Shown here piece after piece: positions 51,014 through 59,393 of a stretch of DNA of 64,000 nt (its first letter is position 1; each line of letters starts with the position of its first letter). The notes beneath the pieces are model-generated. The model did no database searches and was not told where the DNA came from. It saw only the letters and a list, made by a program, of their open reading frames with translations. The DNA lies in assembly GCF_000308615.1 (NCBI RefSeq), contig NZ_BAGB01000169.1, positions 93,698-157,697 on the forward strand, read 5' to 3'. The stretch is from Nocardia jiangxiensis NBRC 101359. Its GTDB lineage: Bacteria > Actinomycetota > Actinomycetes > Mycobacteriales > Mycobacteriaceae. The translations under genes and the position numbers were made by a program.

Positions 51014-52443
51014 GCGGGTACGGACTCCTGATTCGGGGCGTGCGGGTCGTCGCCGGGTTCGCTGATCCCTGGCTCGGCGGCCGGGTACTTGCGGCGGACC
51101 GGGAACTTGCGCATGAGCGCCACATACAAACCGCCTGCGACGAAGATCCCGAGGATCCACGAGACGTCCGCGCCGCCGAGGGCCTTGGCGATCGGTCCGG
51201 TGTAGAAATCGCTGGCGATGAAGGGGATCTCGATGACGATACCGACCAGGTACGCGATCATCGCACGCCAGTCCACGCCGCCGTACTCGCCCGCGGGCTC
51301 GAACATCGCCGACACGCTGTACTTCTCCTTCCTGATCAGGTAGAAGTCCGCCAGATTGATTGCGGTCCACGGGATCAGGAAGTACGCGATCAGCAGGATG
51401 AAGTTGCTGAAGTTGGTCAGGAAGTCGTTCCTGCCGACGACGCCGATGCTGGTGGCGATCGCGGCGACGACCACGATCAGCAGGCTCCGGGTGATCGGGC
51501 TGACGCGCAGTTTGAACAGGGAGTTCAAGGTGGTCGTGGTCGACATGAACATGCCGTACAGGTTGAGCGCGTTCACCCCGATCACACCGGCGAGGATGAT
51601 CAGGAAGAACAGCGGGTGCGCGACGGCGGCCTGGTTGACGATGAAATCCACCGATCCGCCGTCGAACGCGTCCGAGGCGACGGCGGTCGCGGTGGCGCCG
51701 AAGGCGAACATCCACATCGACGCGAGCACGGTGCCCAGGTACGTGTACCAGAACGAGGTGCGAACCGAGGTGTTCGCGGGCAGATACCGCGAGTAGTCGG
51801 CCACATACGGGGCGTAGGTCAGCTGCCAGGTCGCCGCGATGGCCACCGCGGCCAGAAACAACGGCCAGGTGAAGTGGCTGGTGTTCCACGCCGTACCGAA
51901 GTGGTTACCGGTCACCAGCCGGTAGCTCAGGTACAGGAAGGTCAGTCCGCTCAGCACCGAGAGCCATTTCTCGGCGGCGTGCATGAGCCGATATCCGACG
52001 ATGGTGAGCAGCACCGTGATCGCGACGACGATGACGATCGACCAGTTCGCCTGCATCCCGGTCAGGCTGGCGAAGGCCGCCCCGCCCTGCACCGCGGTGG
52101 TCGCGAAATAGCCCATGTACATCAGCACCACCAGCAGCAGTGGTAGCACCGCACCGTAGAAGCCGAACTGGGCGCGGCTCTGGATCATCTGCGGGATGCC
52201 CAGCAGCGGACCCTGTGCCGAGTGCAGGGCCATGAATACCGCGCCGATCAGCATGCCGATCAGGCTGGCCAGCAACGCCCACGGCAAGGACAGGCCGATC
52301 GCCACCGAGATCGCGCCGGCGGCGATGGCGGTCACCTGGAGGTTCGCACCGAACCACAGGGTGAAGAGGTTGCGTGCGCGACCGTGCCGTTCGGAAAGCG
52401 GAACGAATTCGATCGAGCGTTGCTCTGGATTGATCACGGACAT
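51010..52443 (-). CDS. NCS1-family permease
   Basis: A 477-residue membrane protein with about twelve hydrophobic segments in the nucleobase-cation-symport-1 pattern. LFTLWFGANLQVTAIAAGAI and MALHSAQGPLLGIPQMIQSR are typical of the first two segments, and WQLTYAPYVADYSRYLP marks segment six. NCS1 proteins import nucleobases, allantoin, hydantoins and similar ring compounds. Between the HisD-like and hydroxyacid dehydrogenase genes it probably imports an imidazole compound, which is inference. It lies 105 bases downstream of the HisD-like gene without its own operator. Confidence 0.88.
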   Translation of the reverse strand: MSVINPEQRSIEFVPLSERHGRARNLFTLWFGANLQVTAIAAGAISVAIGLSLPWALLASLIGMLIGAVFMALHSAQGPLLGIPQMIQSRAQFGFYGAVLPLLLVVLMYMGYFATTAVQGGAAFASLTGMQANWSIVIVVAITVLLTIVGYRLMHAAEKWLSVLSGLTFLYLSYRLVTGNHFGTAWNTSHFTWPLFLAAVAIAATWQLTYAPYVADYSRYLPANTSVRTSFWYTYLGTVLASMWMFAFGATATAVASDAFDGGSVDFIVNQAAVAHPLFFLIILAGVIGVNALNLYGMFMSTTTTLNSLFKLRVSPITRSLLIVVVAAIATSIGVVGRNDFLTNFSNFILLIAYFLIPWTAINLADFYLIRKEKYSVSAMFEPAGEYGGVDWRAMIAYLVGIVIEIPFIASDFYTGPIAKALGGADVSWILGIFVAGGLYVALMRKFPVRRKYPAAEPGISEPGDDPHAPNQESVPA

Positions 52444-52548
52444 GGGCCGTTTCCCTCGATAATGGCCGAATACTGCTGGCCTGAAAAGCTTTTGGCGATG
52501 TAGGCGGGGTCGTGAGCGGATATAGGCGGCGTTGGCCGGGCCCGGCGG

Positions 52549-53883
52549 TCACCGGTCGAGTCGGCGAGTCACCGCGAACTCGTGAGCGGGGAAGCCCTCG
52601 TGGCGAGTGAAGGCGATGACCGTGTCGGACATCCGCGCCAGCGCCTCGCGAGTGGACTTGGCCACGGCCGTGCGCTTGCGGAACGCGTCCGCGGTCACCC
52701 CACTGCTGACCTTGGCGTACCCGCTGGTGGGCAGCGCCGCAGGGCAGCCGATGATGAAGTTGGCCATCGAGACCGTGGTGTTCTGGCCGAGCAGAATCTC
52801 TCCGGCGTCGACCAGCAGATCCAGCACGTGCTGCTCGTCGCGCACGGCGATCTGCATGTGCTCGGGAGCGAAGGCATTGGCGACCTCGGCCGCCTCGTCG
52901 ATCGTAGCGGTCAGCACCGCGCCGCCGTTCCTGCCCAGGGCGCTGCGCGCGTATTCGGCGCGCTGCTCGGGCAGATCGAGGAGTTGCTTGGCCACTTCGG
53001 TCTGGACGGCGTCGAGCAGAGCGCGGCTGTCGGTGACGAAAACGCTGGTCGAGTCGGCGCCGTGCTCGGCCTCGTTGAGCAGATCCGCCGCGAGCAGGTA
53101 GGGATCGGCCGAATCGTCGGCCAGGATCAGCGATTCGCTGGGGCCCAGCAGCATGACACTCACGGTGCCGTAGCGCTGCACCTCGATCTGCGCGCAGGTG
53201 ACCGGCGGGCTGCCCGGCCCGCACACCTTGCGCACCCGCGGCACGGTTTCGGTGCCGAAGGCCAGGGCGGCGATCCCGGCCGGACCGTTCGCGCGGAAGA
53301 CGTCGCGGATGCCCAGTTCGTCGGCCACGACCAGCACCGCCGGGTCGACCTCGCCGTCACCGCCGGGAATCGGCGGAACCACCACCGCGATCTGCGGCAC
53401 ACCGGCGACGACGGCCGGGGCGCCGAGTTGCGCCATCACCGACGGGTAGGAGCCCTTCCCGCTCGGCACGAACAGTCCCGCGCTCGCGATCGGGGTGACC
53501 TTCTCACCGACCATCAGGCCCGGCTCGCTCTCGAAACTCCAGTCACCGTGCCGGGTCAGCTGCTCGTTGAACGCGCGCAGATGGTCCAGCAGGTCGCGGA
53601 TCGCGGTGAGCAGCTCCGGTGAGATCTTCTTGCGAGCGGCCGCGAACTCCTCGGGCGAGACCCGGATCCGGTCGGGCGTCAGCGAGATCCGGTCGAACTT
53701 CTCCATCGCCCGGATCAGGCCCGCGTCTCCGTTGTGCCGTACGTCCTCGATGATCTCGAGCACGCCCTCGCGGAGTTGCGGATCGAAGATCTTGTCGCTG
53801 CCGCGCTCGAGCAGATCAGCGCGTTCGGCGGCGGACATCTGCTGCCAACTGCCGCGTTCTCGGATTGGCTGGTCGTTCGACAT
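52549..53883 (-). CDS. HisD-family dehydrogenase with altered zinc site
   Basis: The 444-residue protein aligns end to end with histidinol dehydrogenase, a zinc enzyme that oxidises an alcohol to an acid with two NAD. The general base pair is kept (FAPEHMQI, Glu341-His342). At the E. coli zinc ligands Gln259, His262, Asp360 and His419 it has Glu271, His274, Asn375 and His434. The substrate-contact His367 is Ala382, in a segment reading NFIIGCPAALPT instead of DYASGTNHVLPT. The acid and amide ligands are thus exchanged. It is probably not the biosynthetic HisD and may oxidise histidinol or another alcohol for catabolism. Site B lies upstream of its start; it leads the unit with the NCS1 permease and hydroxyacid dehydrogenase. 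Confidence 0.82.
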   Translation of the reverse strand: MSNDQPIRERGSWQQMSAAERADLLERGSDKIFDPQLREGVLEIIEDVRHNGDAGLIRAMEKFDRISLTPDRIRVSPEEFAAARKKISPELLTAIRDLLDHLRAFNEQLTRHGDWSFESEPGLMVGEKVTPIASAGLFVPSGKGSYPSVMAQLGAPAVVAGVPQIAVVVPPIPGGDGEVDPAVLVVADELGIRDVFRANGPAGIAALAFGTETVPRVRKVCGPGSPPVTCAQIEVQRYGTVSVMLLGPSESLILADDSADPYLLAADLLNEAEHGADSTSVFVTDSRALLDAVQTEVAKQLLDLPEQRAEYARSALGRNGGAVLTATIDEAAEVANAFAPEHMQIAVRDEQHVLDLLVDAGEILLGQNTTVSMANFIIGCPAALPTSGYAKVSSGVTADAFRKRTAVAKSTREALARMSDTVIAFTRHEGFPAHEFAVTRRLDR

Positions 53884-53953
53884 ACGGTGCTCCAGATCGG
53901 TGTCGTCGTGGGCGGGTGGAGAGACGGGTGTCACATCGCCGCTGTCTTGTATA

Positions 53954-53969
53954 CGAGACTTCAATCTCG
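53954..53969. promoter_or_regulatory. IclR-type operator, site B (hisD-like unit)
   Basis: CGAGACT-TC-AATCTCG matches the palindrome with one mismatch. Flanking bases (CTTGTATA before it, GAATGCAAG after it) extend the symmetry and are shared with site C. Confidence 0.7.
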
Positions 53970-54068
53970 AATGCAAGACCGGTTCAGATTGTGCCTGGCT
54001 ACGGAACCAAGGGAAGGGCTCCGGCGAAGACGCAACACGATGGTTACGCCGCATCCGGCCGGATCGAG

Positions 54069-54797
54069 TCAGATATTGCTCGCGCCCGCGAGCGGAATGA
54101 GCGCGCCGGTGAGGAACTCGGCCCGGCCCGACAGCAGGAACGAGACGGTGGCGCCCACGTCAGCTTCGCGCCCGAACCGGCCGGCGGGAATGCGAGCCAG
54201 CAACTCGGCAGAGACCTGCGGATCGTCGAGATACTGCTCGGTCATCCTGGTGCGGAAATACCCCGGGCACAGCGCGATGACCGTCAACTGCTGATCACTC
54301 CAGTCCAGCGCCAGCGACTGCGCCAACGACGCCACCGCGGCCTTGCCCGCGTTGTAATCGGCGAAATGACGTTCCGGACGTATCGCGTTGACCGAGGAGT
54401 TGATCAGGATCACCCCCGGACGGTCCAGCCTCCGATAGGCGGCCTGGGCGCAGTGCAGCGCGCCCACGACGTTGACCTGTAGGACGCGTTGGAACGTCTC
54501 CGCCGACAACTGCTCGGCGGGCAGACCCTGCCCGTCGATTCCGGCATTGAGGAAGACCCCGTCCAGTCCGCCCAGCGCGTGCACCGCCTCGTCGAATGCG
54601 GTCTCGACCGTGGCGGCTTCAGCGACATCGCTCACCGAACCCCCCGCGGCGTCGCCGGCCTGCACCGCGGCCCGCACGGACGAATCCCGGGTGCCGGTCA
54701 CCCACACCCTGTTGCCTTCGGCGGTCAGATGGCGGGCGCACATCGCGCCGATTCCGCTCGTGCCGCCGGTGATCAGGTACCGCCGTTGCTCGGTCAT
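54069..54797 (-). CDS. SDR oxidoreductase
   Basis: A 242-residue classical short-chain dehydrogenase with TGGTSGIGAMCARHL (cofactor), LNAGIDGQG, the active-site INSSVNAI and YNAGKAAVASLAQ. The start codon overlaps the stop of the alcohol dehydrogenase gene (ATGA), so the two are translated together. It could act on an alcohol or aldehyde intermediate of the imidazole pathway; the sequence alone does not say which. Confidence 0.85.
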   Translation of the reverse strand: MTEQRRYLITGGTSGIGAMCARHLTAEGNRVWVTGTRDSSVRAAVQAGDAAGGSVSDVAEAATVETAFDEAVHALGGLDGVFLNAGIDGQGLPAEQLSAETFQRVLQVNVVGALHCAQAAYRRLDRPGVILINSSVNAIRPERHFADYNAGKAAVASLAQSLALDWSDQQLTVIALCPGYFRTRMTEQYLDDPQVSAELLARIPAGRFGREADVGATVSFLLSGRAEFLTGALIPLAGASNI

Positions 54798-55774
54798 CGC
54801 GCACATCCGATCAGTACCTTCACCGCGTCGCGGTGCCGCTCGTCGGCGAGGAACTGCGGGACCTCGTCCAGCGGAACCTTGTGCGTGACAATCGGATTGA
54901 ATGCGCCGGGATCCGCGGCGATCGCCGCCAGCGCGCGTTCGAGATGCGCATCGTCGAAGCCGACGCTGCCCACGACGTGCAGGCTGCGTTCGACGATATC
55001 GGCAGGATGCACCGTCGAGGGCGCGTGCCCGATCGCGATGAGCAGCACCCGTCCGCCGAATTTCGCGGCATGCACGGCCTCGATCAGCGAATCCGGATAC
55101 CCGGCCGCATCCACGACCAGGTCGAACCGGCGCTCCTCTCGCGCGCCGAGCACCTGCGCACCCTGTTCGCGGGCCAACTGCGCCCGGCGTTCGTTGGGAT
55201 CGATCACCGAGCACACCGCCGCGGGCCAGCGCCGGGCGATCTCCGCATGCGCCAGCGCGCCGATCGGGCCGTAGCCCAGCAGCAGAACCGAGGCCGGATC
55301 GCTCGCGCCGACCTGGTCGATCGCGCACATCACCACCGCGAGCGGCTCGGCCAGCACGGCATCGACCGTGTCCAGTCCGGCGGGTACAGCGTACAGGGAT
55401 TCGCCCGGTATCACCATGCTCTGCGCGAAACCGCCCGGCTGCGCCTCACCCAGCCATTGCAGGCCGGCGGCGAGTCGATCGGCCCGCAGCCGACCATCGG
55501 CCGCGCGGGTGGGGATGCGCGAATCGGCGACCACGAGATCACCGGGACGGAATCGCGGATGTTCGGACCGGCGAACCCGGCCCGCCACTTCGTGTCCGAG
55601 CGTGGCGGGCCAGTAGGCGACCCAGTCCCCGCTGCGCAGTACGTGCAGGTCGGATCCGCAGATACCGGCCCAGTCCACGTCGACGACGACCTCACCGGTC
55701 TGCGGCTCCGGTATCACCCGCTCCCCCACGGACAAAGACAAGTCCTGCTGCAACATCAGGGCTGTCGCGCGCAT
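54794..55774 (-). CDS. Zinc-type medium-chain alcohol dehydrogenase
   Basis: The 326-residue protein has the catalytic zinc environment GICGSDLHVLRSG and ATLGHEVAGRV, and a cofactor fold with LLLGYGPIGALAHAEIA. The structural-zinc loop with four cysteines is absent; that stretch reads SRIPTRAADGRLRADRLAAG. It would oxidise an alcohol with NAD(P). The start at 55774 has a GAGGAGG site. Site C lies upstream, and the SDR gene overlaps its end. In this cluster it is a candidate for oxidising a histidinol-like or imidazole-ethanol-like compound, by inference. Confidence 0.85.
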   Translation of the reverse strand: MRATALMLQQDLSLSVGERVIPEPQTGEVVVDVDWAGICGSDLHVLRSGDWVAYWPATLGHEVAGRVRRSEHPRFRPGDLVVADSRIPTRAADGRLRADRLAAGLQWLGEAQPGGFAQSMVIPGESLYAVPAGLDTVDAVLAEPLAVVMCAIDQVGASDPASVLLLGYGPIGALAHAEIARRWPAAVCSVIDPNERRAQLAREQGAQVLGAREERRFDLVVDAAGYPDSLIEAVHAAKFGGRVLLIAIGHAPSTVHPADIVERSLHVVGSVGFDDAHLERALAAIAADPGAFNPIVTHKVPLDEVPQFLADERHRDAVKVLIGCAR

Positions 55775-55797
55775 CGCGCCCTCCTCGTACCTCATTT

Positions 55798-55811
55798 GAG
55801 ACTTACGTCTC
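55798..55811. promoter_or_regulatory. IclR-type operator, site C (alcohol dehydrogenase unit)
   Basis: GAGAC-TTAC-GTCTC is a perfect inverted repeat. On the minus strand the 14-base stretch before and into it (CTTGTATACGAGAC) is identical to site B. Confidence 0.75.
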
Positions 55812-55883
55812 GTATACAAGACATAAAGCCGGGCTGCGTCAAGAGCGAAGACCCGTCGAGCGCGCGGAACGAGCGCTCCGACC

Positions 55884-56684
55884 TCAGGCGATCCCCATCT
55901 CCACGAGCGAGTCGTCCACCCGCGCACCGAACCCGGCGGAGAACTCACCCGCGGTAGTGGTCACTGCCGCGGCGATGGCCTCGATGTCCTGATCGGACTT
56001 GACCGCCGCCATGTAGGCCACCCCCAGCGCGGCCACCGCGCGGCCGTCCCGGGTGACCACCGGACTGGCGATGCAGTCGATTCCCGTTGTGGTGGAACTC
56101 TTCTCGTACGCGTAGCCGCGTTCGCGGGTCTCCTGCAGGACCGGGCGCAGCTCGGCCGGCGACGTCGGGCCCGAACCCGTGCGCACCGGCCAGGTGTAGC
56201 CGTCGTAGATATCGGCCAACTGCTCGGGATCGAGGCGGCTCAGGATGGCCCGGCCGACGGCGGTGAGATGGGCAGGCAGGCGGGATCCGATCTCGGTGAC
56301 CAGCCGCACGCCCGGCGTCAGCGGCTCACGTTTGTCCAGGTAAATCACATCGGTCCCCTGCAACACCGCCAGATGTGAGGTCTCGTTCGTCGCGTTGGTC
56401 AGCGCGAGCATGTATTTCTGCCCCGCACGGTGCAGCGGCCCGGACCGCATATAGGACGCGCCGACCTCGAACGCCGACACCCCCAGCGTCCAGGCTCGCT
56501 GATCGGGCCAGTACGACACGAAGCGGCGTTCGCGCATGACGTTGAGCAGGTGGTGGGTGGTGCTCTTGGGCATGGAGAGGGATTCGGCGATATCCATGGT
56601 GGCCAACGGAACCCCCCTGCGGGCAAGCAGATCCAGCACATCCAGGACCCGCTCGGCCGACTTGACCCTACTGCTCGTCGCCAC
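55884..56684 (-). CDS. IclR family regulator 1
   Basis: The protein (266 residues from the GTG at 56684) has an N-terminal winged helix (SAERVLDVLDLLARRGVPLA, SMPKSTTHHLLNVM) and a C-terminal IclR effector domain (HLAVLQGTDVIYLDKREPLT, RLPAHLTAVGRAILSRL, GYAYEKSSTTTGIDCIASPV). A GTG 15 codons upstream is an alternative start. Operator site E lies upstream of it. One of the two IclR proteins here is the likely binder of the GAGAC sites; the inducer may be urocanate or an imidazole acid, which is inference. Confidence 0.88.
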   Translation of the reverse strand: MATSSRVKSAERVLDVLDLLARRGVPLATMDIAESLSMPKSTTHHLLNVMRERRFVSYWPDQRAWTLGVSAFEVGASYMRSGPLHRAGQKYMLALTNATNETSHLAVLQGTDVIYLDKREPLTPGVRLVTEIGSRLPAHLTAVGRAILSRLDPEQLADIYDGYTWPVRTGSGPTSPAELRPVLQETRERGYAYEKSSTTTGIDCIASPVVTRDGRAVAALGVAYMAAVKSDQDIEAIAAAVTTTAGEFSAGFGARVDDSLVEMGIA

Positions 56685-56733
56685 AGCTGCCGTGCACCTT
56701 TCGATCGCGATCGCCACCGAGAACAGCACAGTG

Positions 56734-56758
56734 GTCTCGGATACCAGACAACGATCTC
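56734..56758. promoter_or_regulatory. IclR-type operator, site E (IclR 1)
   Basis: The elements GTCTC, CAGAC and ATCTC occur at offsets 0, 11 and 20. That is exactly the spacing of the three elements of site D (GTCTC, GAGAC, GTCTC), with two base changes. It is a weaker copy of the compound site D. Confidence 0.55.
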
Positions 56759-56791
56759 ATATTCGAACATCCGAGGCCGACAGTCCAGGTG

Positions 56792-57589
56792 CTAGGACAC
56801 GGTGAACCAGCCCTCGGGTGCATGACCGGACATCGTCCCGGTCAACTGCCGAGCCGCCTCCCGCACCGCATGCACCAGCGCGTCCCTCGGGACGCCGGAT
56901 CGATTGCGCCGCCGGGTCACGCTGAACGCGGCGGCAGGTCTGCCCAGATGATCGAACGCGCAGGCCGCGACCGACTGCAGGCCCGGCGTGATGAGCCCGT
57001 CCTCCTCGGCGAAGCCCTGCCCCCGCTCGACGGTCAGCATCCTGCGCAGTTCCGGCAGCGACGCCGGTCCCGCACCGGTGCGATCGATGAACGCGGCCTT
57101 GTCCGGAAACAACGCTCTGACCTGCGCCGCGGGCAGATGAGCCAGGATCGAGCGCCCGTTGGCGGTCAGGTGGGCGGGTAGTCGCACGCCCACATCGGTG
57201 ACCAGGGTGACCGGCACTCGGGTCACGGTCGGCTGCTCTTTGAGCAGGTACAGCGTTTCCGCGCCGTGCAGGATGCCCAGATGTGCGGTTTCGCCCGCCT
57301 CGGCGACCAGTCGCTCGAGAAGGGGGCGGGCGCGGATCTCCAGCGCCTCGTGCCGCAGGTAGGCCGAACCGATCTCGAAGGCCGCGATACCGAGCCCATA
57401 GGACCGCTCCTCGGGCAGATGCACCACGAAACCGCGTGCGATCAGCACGTCGAGCAGGTGATACACCGAGGACCGGGGCAGGTCCAGGTCGCGGACGATG
57501 GCCGCACCGGCCACCGGTCCCGATCGGGTCGCCAGATAGAGCAGCACGTCCAGCGCTCGGCCGACCGCAGGTGATGTACTCGATGCCAT
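56792..57589 (-). CDS. IclR family regulator 2
   Basis: This 265-residue protein has the winged helix (AVGRALDVLLYLATRSGPVA, DLPRSSVYHLLDVLIARGF) and the IclR effector domain (HLGILHGAETLYLLKEQPTV, RLPAHLTANGRSILAHLPAA, CAFDHLGRPAAAFSV). It is a diverged paralog of IclR 1. The start at 57589 has GGAGG five bases upstream. It is divergent from hutU, and the double operator (site D) lies between the two, so it probably autoregulates and controls hutUIG. Confidence 0.88.
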   Translation of the reverse strand: MASSTSPAVGRALDVLLYLATRSGPVAGAAIVRDLDLPRSSVYHLLDVLIARGFVVHLPEERSYGLGIAAFEIGSAYLRHEALEIRARPLLERLVAEAGETAHLGILHGAETLYLLKEQPTVTRVPVTLVTDVGVRLPAHLTANGRSILAHLPAAQVRALFPDKAAFIDRTGAGPASLPELRRMLTVERGQGFAEEDGLITPGLQSVAACAFDHLGRPAAAFSVTRRRNRSGVPRDALVHAVREAARQLTGTMSGHAPEGWFTVS

Positions 57590-57620
57590 CCACACCTCCG
57601 CCGCGCGCCTTCACCCAGAT

Positions 57621-57647
57621 TGTCTCGGATCCGAGACAATAGTCTCG
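57621..57647. promoter_or_regulatory. IclR-type operator, site D (hutUIG / IclR 2, double)
   Basis: Two overlapping inverted repeats are present: TGTCTCGGATCCGAGACA is a perfect 18-bp palindrome, and CGAGAC-AATA-GTCTCG follows from its right arm. Three half-sites spaced 11 and 9 bases apart fit cooperative binding of dimers. Confidence 0.8.
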
Positions 57648-57727
57648 ATTGCGCCCTCGAACAAGACGCTGCCCCGAGGTGTCATGGGAACACCAGCATC
57701 GAGACCTACTCCCGGAAGGACGCCGCC

Positions 57728-59389
57728 GTGGCCTCCACCCCACCCCGCATCATCTCCGCACCCCGCGGCGCCACCCTGTCGTGCAAGGGCTGGCAGCAGG
57801 AAGCCGCGCTGCGGATGCTCATGAACAATCTCGACCCCGAGGTCGCCGAACACCCCGAGGATCTGGTCGTCTACGGCGGCACCGGACGTGCCGCCCGGAA
57901 CTGGGCGGCATTCGACGCGATCGTGGCCACGCTGCGCGACCTGGAAGACGACGAGACCATGCTGGTGCAGTCCGGTAAGCCGGTCGGGGTGTTCCGGACC
58001 AGCGAGTGGGCTCCGCGCGTGCTGATCGCGAACTCCAATCTCGTCGGAGACTGGGCGAACTGGGAGAAGTTCCGCGAACTCGAGGCCGCCGGTCTGATGA
58101 TGTACGGGCAGATGACCGCGGGGTCGTGGATCTACATCGGCACCCAGGGCATCCTGCAGGGCACCTTCGAAACCTTCGGCGCCGTGGCGCGCAAGCGGTT
58201 CGGCGGCACGCTGGCCGGGACGATCACCCTGACCGCCGGTGTCGGCGGTATGGGCGGAGCCCAGCCGCTGGCGGTGACCATGAACGACGGGGTGGTCATC
58301 TGCGTCGACTGCGACCGCAGCCGCATCGAGCGCCGCATCGCGCACCGGTACCTCGATGTCGAGGCCACCGATATCGACCATGCGCTGGCGCTGGCCGCCA
58401 CCGCCCGCGACGAACGCCGGGCACTGTCGATCGGACTGGTGGGCAACGCGGCCGAGGTCTTCCCCGAACTGCTCGACCGGGACGCGCCGATCGATATCGT
58501 CACCGACCAGACCTCCGCCCACGACCCGCTGTCCTACCTGCCCGCGGGCATCGCCTTCGAGGATATGAAACAGGCCGCGGACAAGGATGCGGCCTGGTTC
58601 ACCGAGCAGGCGCGAGCGTCGATGGCCAAACATGTCGCCGCGATGGTCGGGTTCAAGGACAAGGGCGCCGAGGTCTTCGACTACGGCAACTCCATCCGCG
58701 ACGAGGCGCGAAAAGCGGGATACGAGCGCGCATTCGAGTTCCCCGGATTCGTTCCCGCCTACATCCGCCCGCAATTCGAGGAGGGACTGGGCCCGTTCCG
58801 CTGGGCGGCCCTCTCGGGCGACCCGAAGGACATCGAAGCGACCGACCGCGCGGTGCTGGAACTGTTCCCGGACAACGAGCATCTGCGTCGCTGGATCACC
58901 ATGGCCGAGCAGAAGGTCGCCTACCAGGGCCTGCCCGCGCGCATCTGCTGGCTCGGCTACGGCGAACGGCACCGGGCGGGCCTGAAGTTCAACGAGATGG
59001 TCGCCGACGGACGAGTGTCCGCGCCGATCGTGATCGGGCGCGACCACCTCGATTCCGGCTCGGTCGCCTCGCCGTATCGCGAGACCGAGGCCATGCTCGA
59101 CGGGTCGGACGCCATCGCCGACTGGCCGCTGCTCAACGCGCTGGTGAACACCGCGTCGGGCGCGTCCTGGGTATCGATCCACCACGGCGGCGGCGTGGGC
59201 ATGGGCCGTTCGATCCACGCCGGTCAGGTCTGCGTCGCCGACGGTACCGAGCTCGCGGCCCGCAAACTCGAACGGGTGCTGACCAACGACCCGGGCATGG
59301 GCGTCATCCGGCACGTCGACGCGGGATACGAGCACGCCGCGCGGGTGGCCGCCGAACGCGGAGTGCGTATTCCGATGCAGGAGAACTAG
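57728..59389 (+). CDS. hutU: Urocanate hydratase
   Basis: The 553-residue enzyme adds water to urocanate to give imidazolone propionate. It matches HutU from the first residues (LSCKGWQQEAALRMLMNNLD) through the NAD-binding region (GTLAGTITLTAGVGGMGGAQ) to the active-site Cys407 in ARICWLGYGERHRAG and the terminal IHAGQVCVADGT. The GTG start at 57728 has GGAAGGA upstream and gives the normal family length. It heads the plus-strand unit hutU-hutI-hutG behind the double operator. Confidence 0.96.
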   Translation: MASTPPRIISAPRGATLSCKGWQQEAALRMLMNNLDPEVAEHPEDLVVYGGTGRAARNWAAFDAIVATLRDLEDDETMLVQSGKPVGVFRTSEWAPRVLIANSNLVGDWANWEKFRELEAAGLMMYGQMTAGSWIYIGTQGILQGTFETFGAVARKRFGGTLAGTITLTAGVGGMGGAQPLAVTMNDGVVICVDCDRSRIERRIAHRYLDVEATDIDHALALAATARDERRALSIGLVGNAAEVFPELLDRDAPIDIVTDQTSAHDPLSYLPAGIAFEDMKQAADKDAAWFTEQARASMAKHVAAMVGFKDKGAEVFDYGNSIRDEARKAGYERAFEFPGFVPAYIRPQFEEGLGPFRWAALSGDPKDIEATDRAVLELFPDNEHLRRWITMAEQKVAYQGLPARICWLGYGERHRAGLKFNEMVADGRVSAPIVIGRDHLDSGSVASPYRETEAMLDGSDAIADWPLLNALVNTASGASWVSIHHGGGVGMGRSIHAGQVCVADGTELAARKLERVLTNDPGMGVIRHVDAGYEHAARVAAERGVRIPMQEN

Positions 59390-59393
59390 AACC

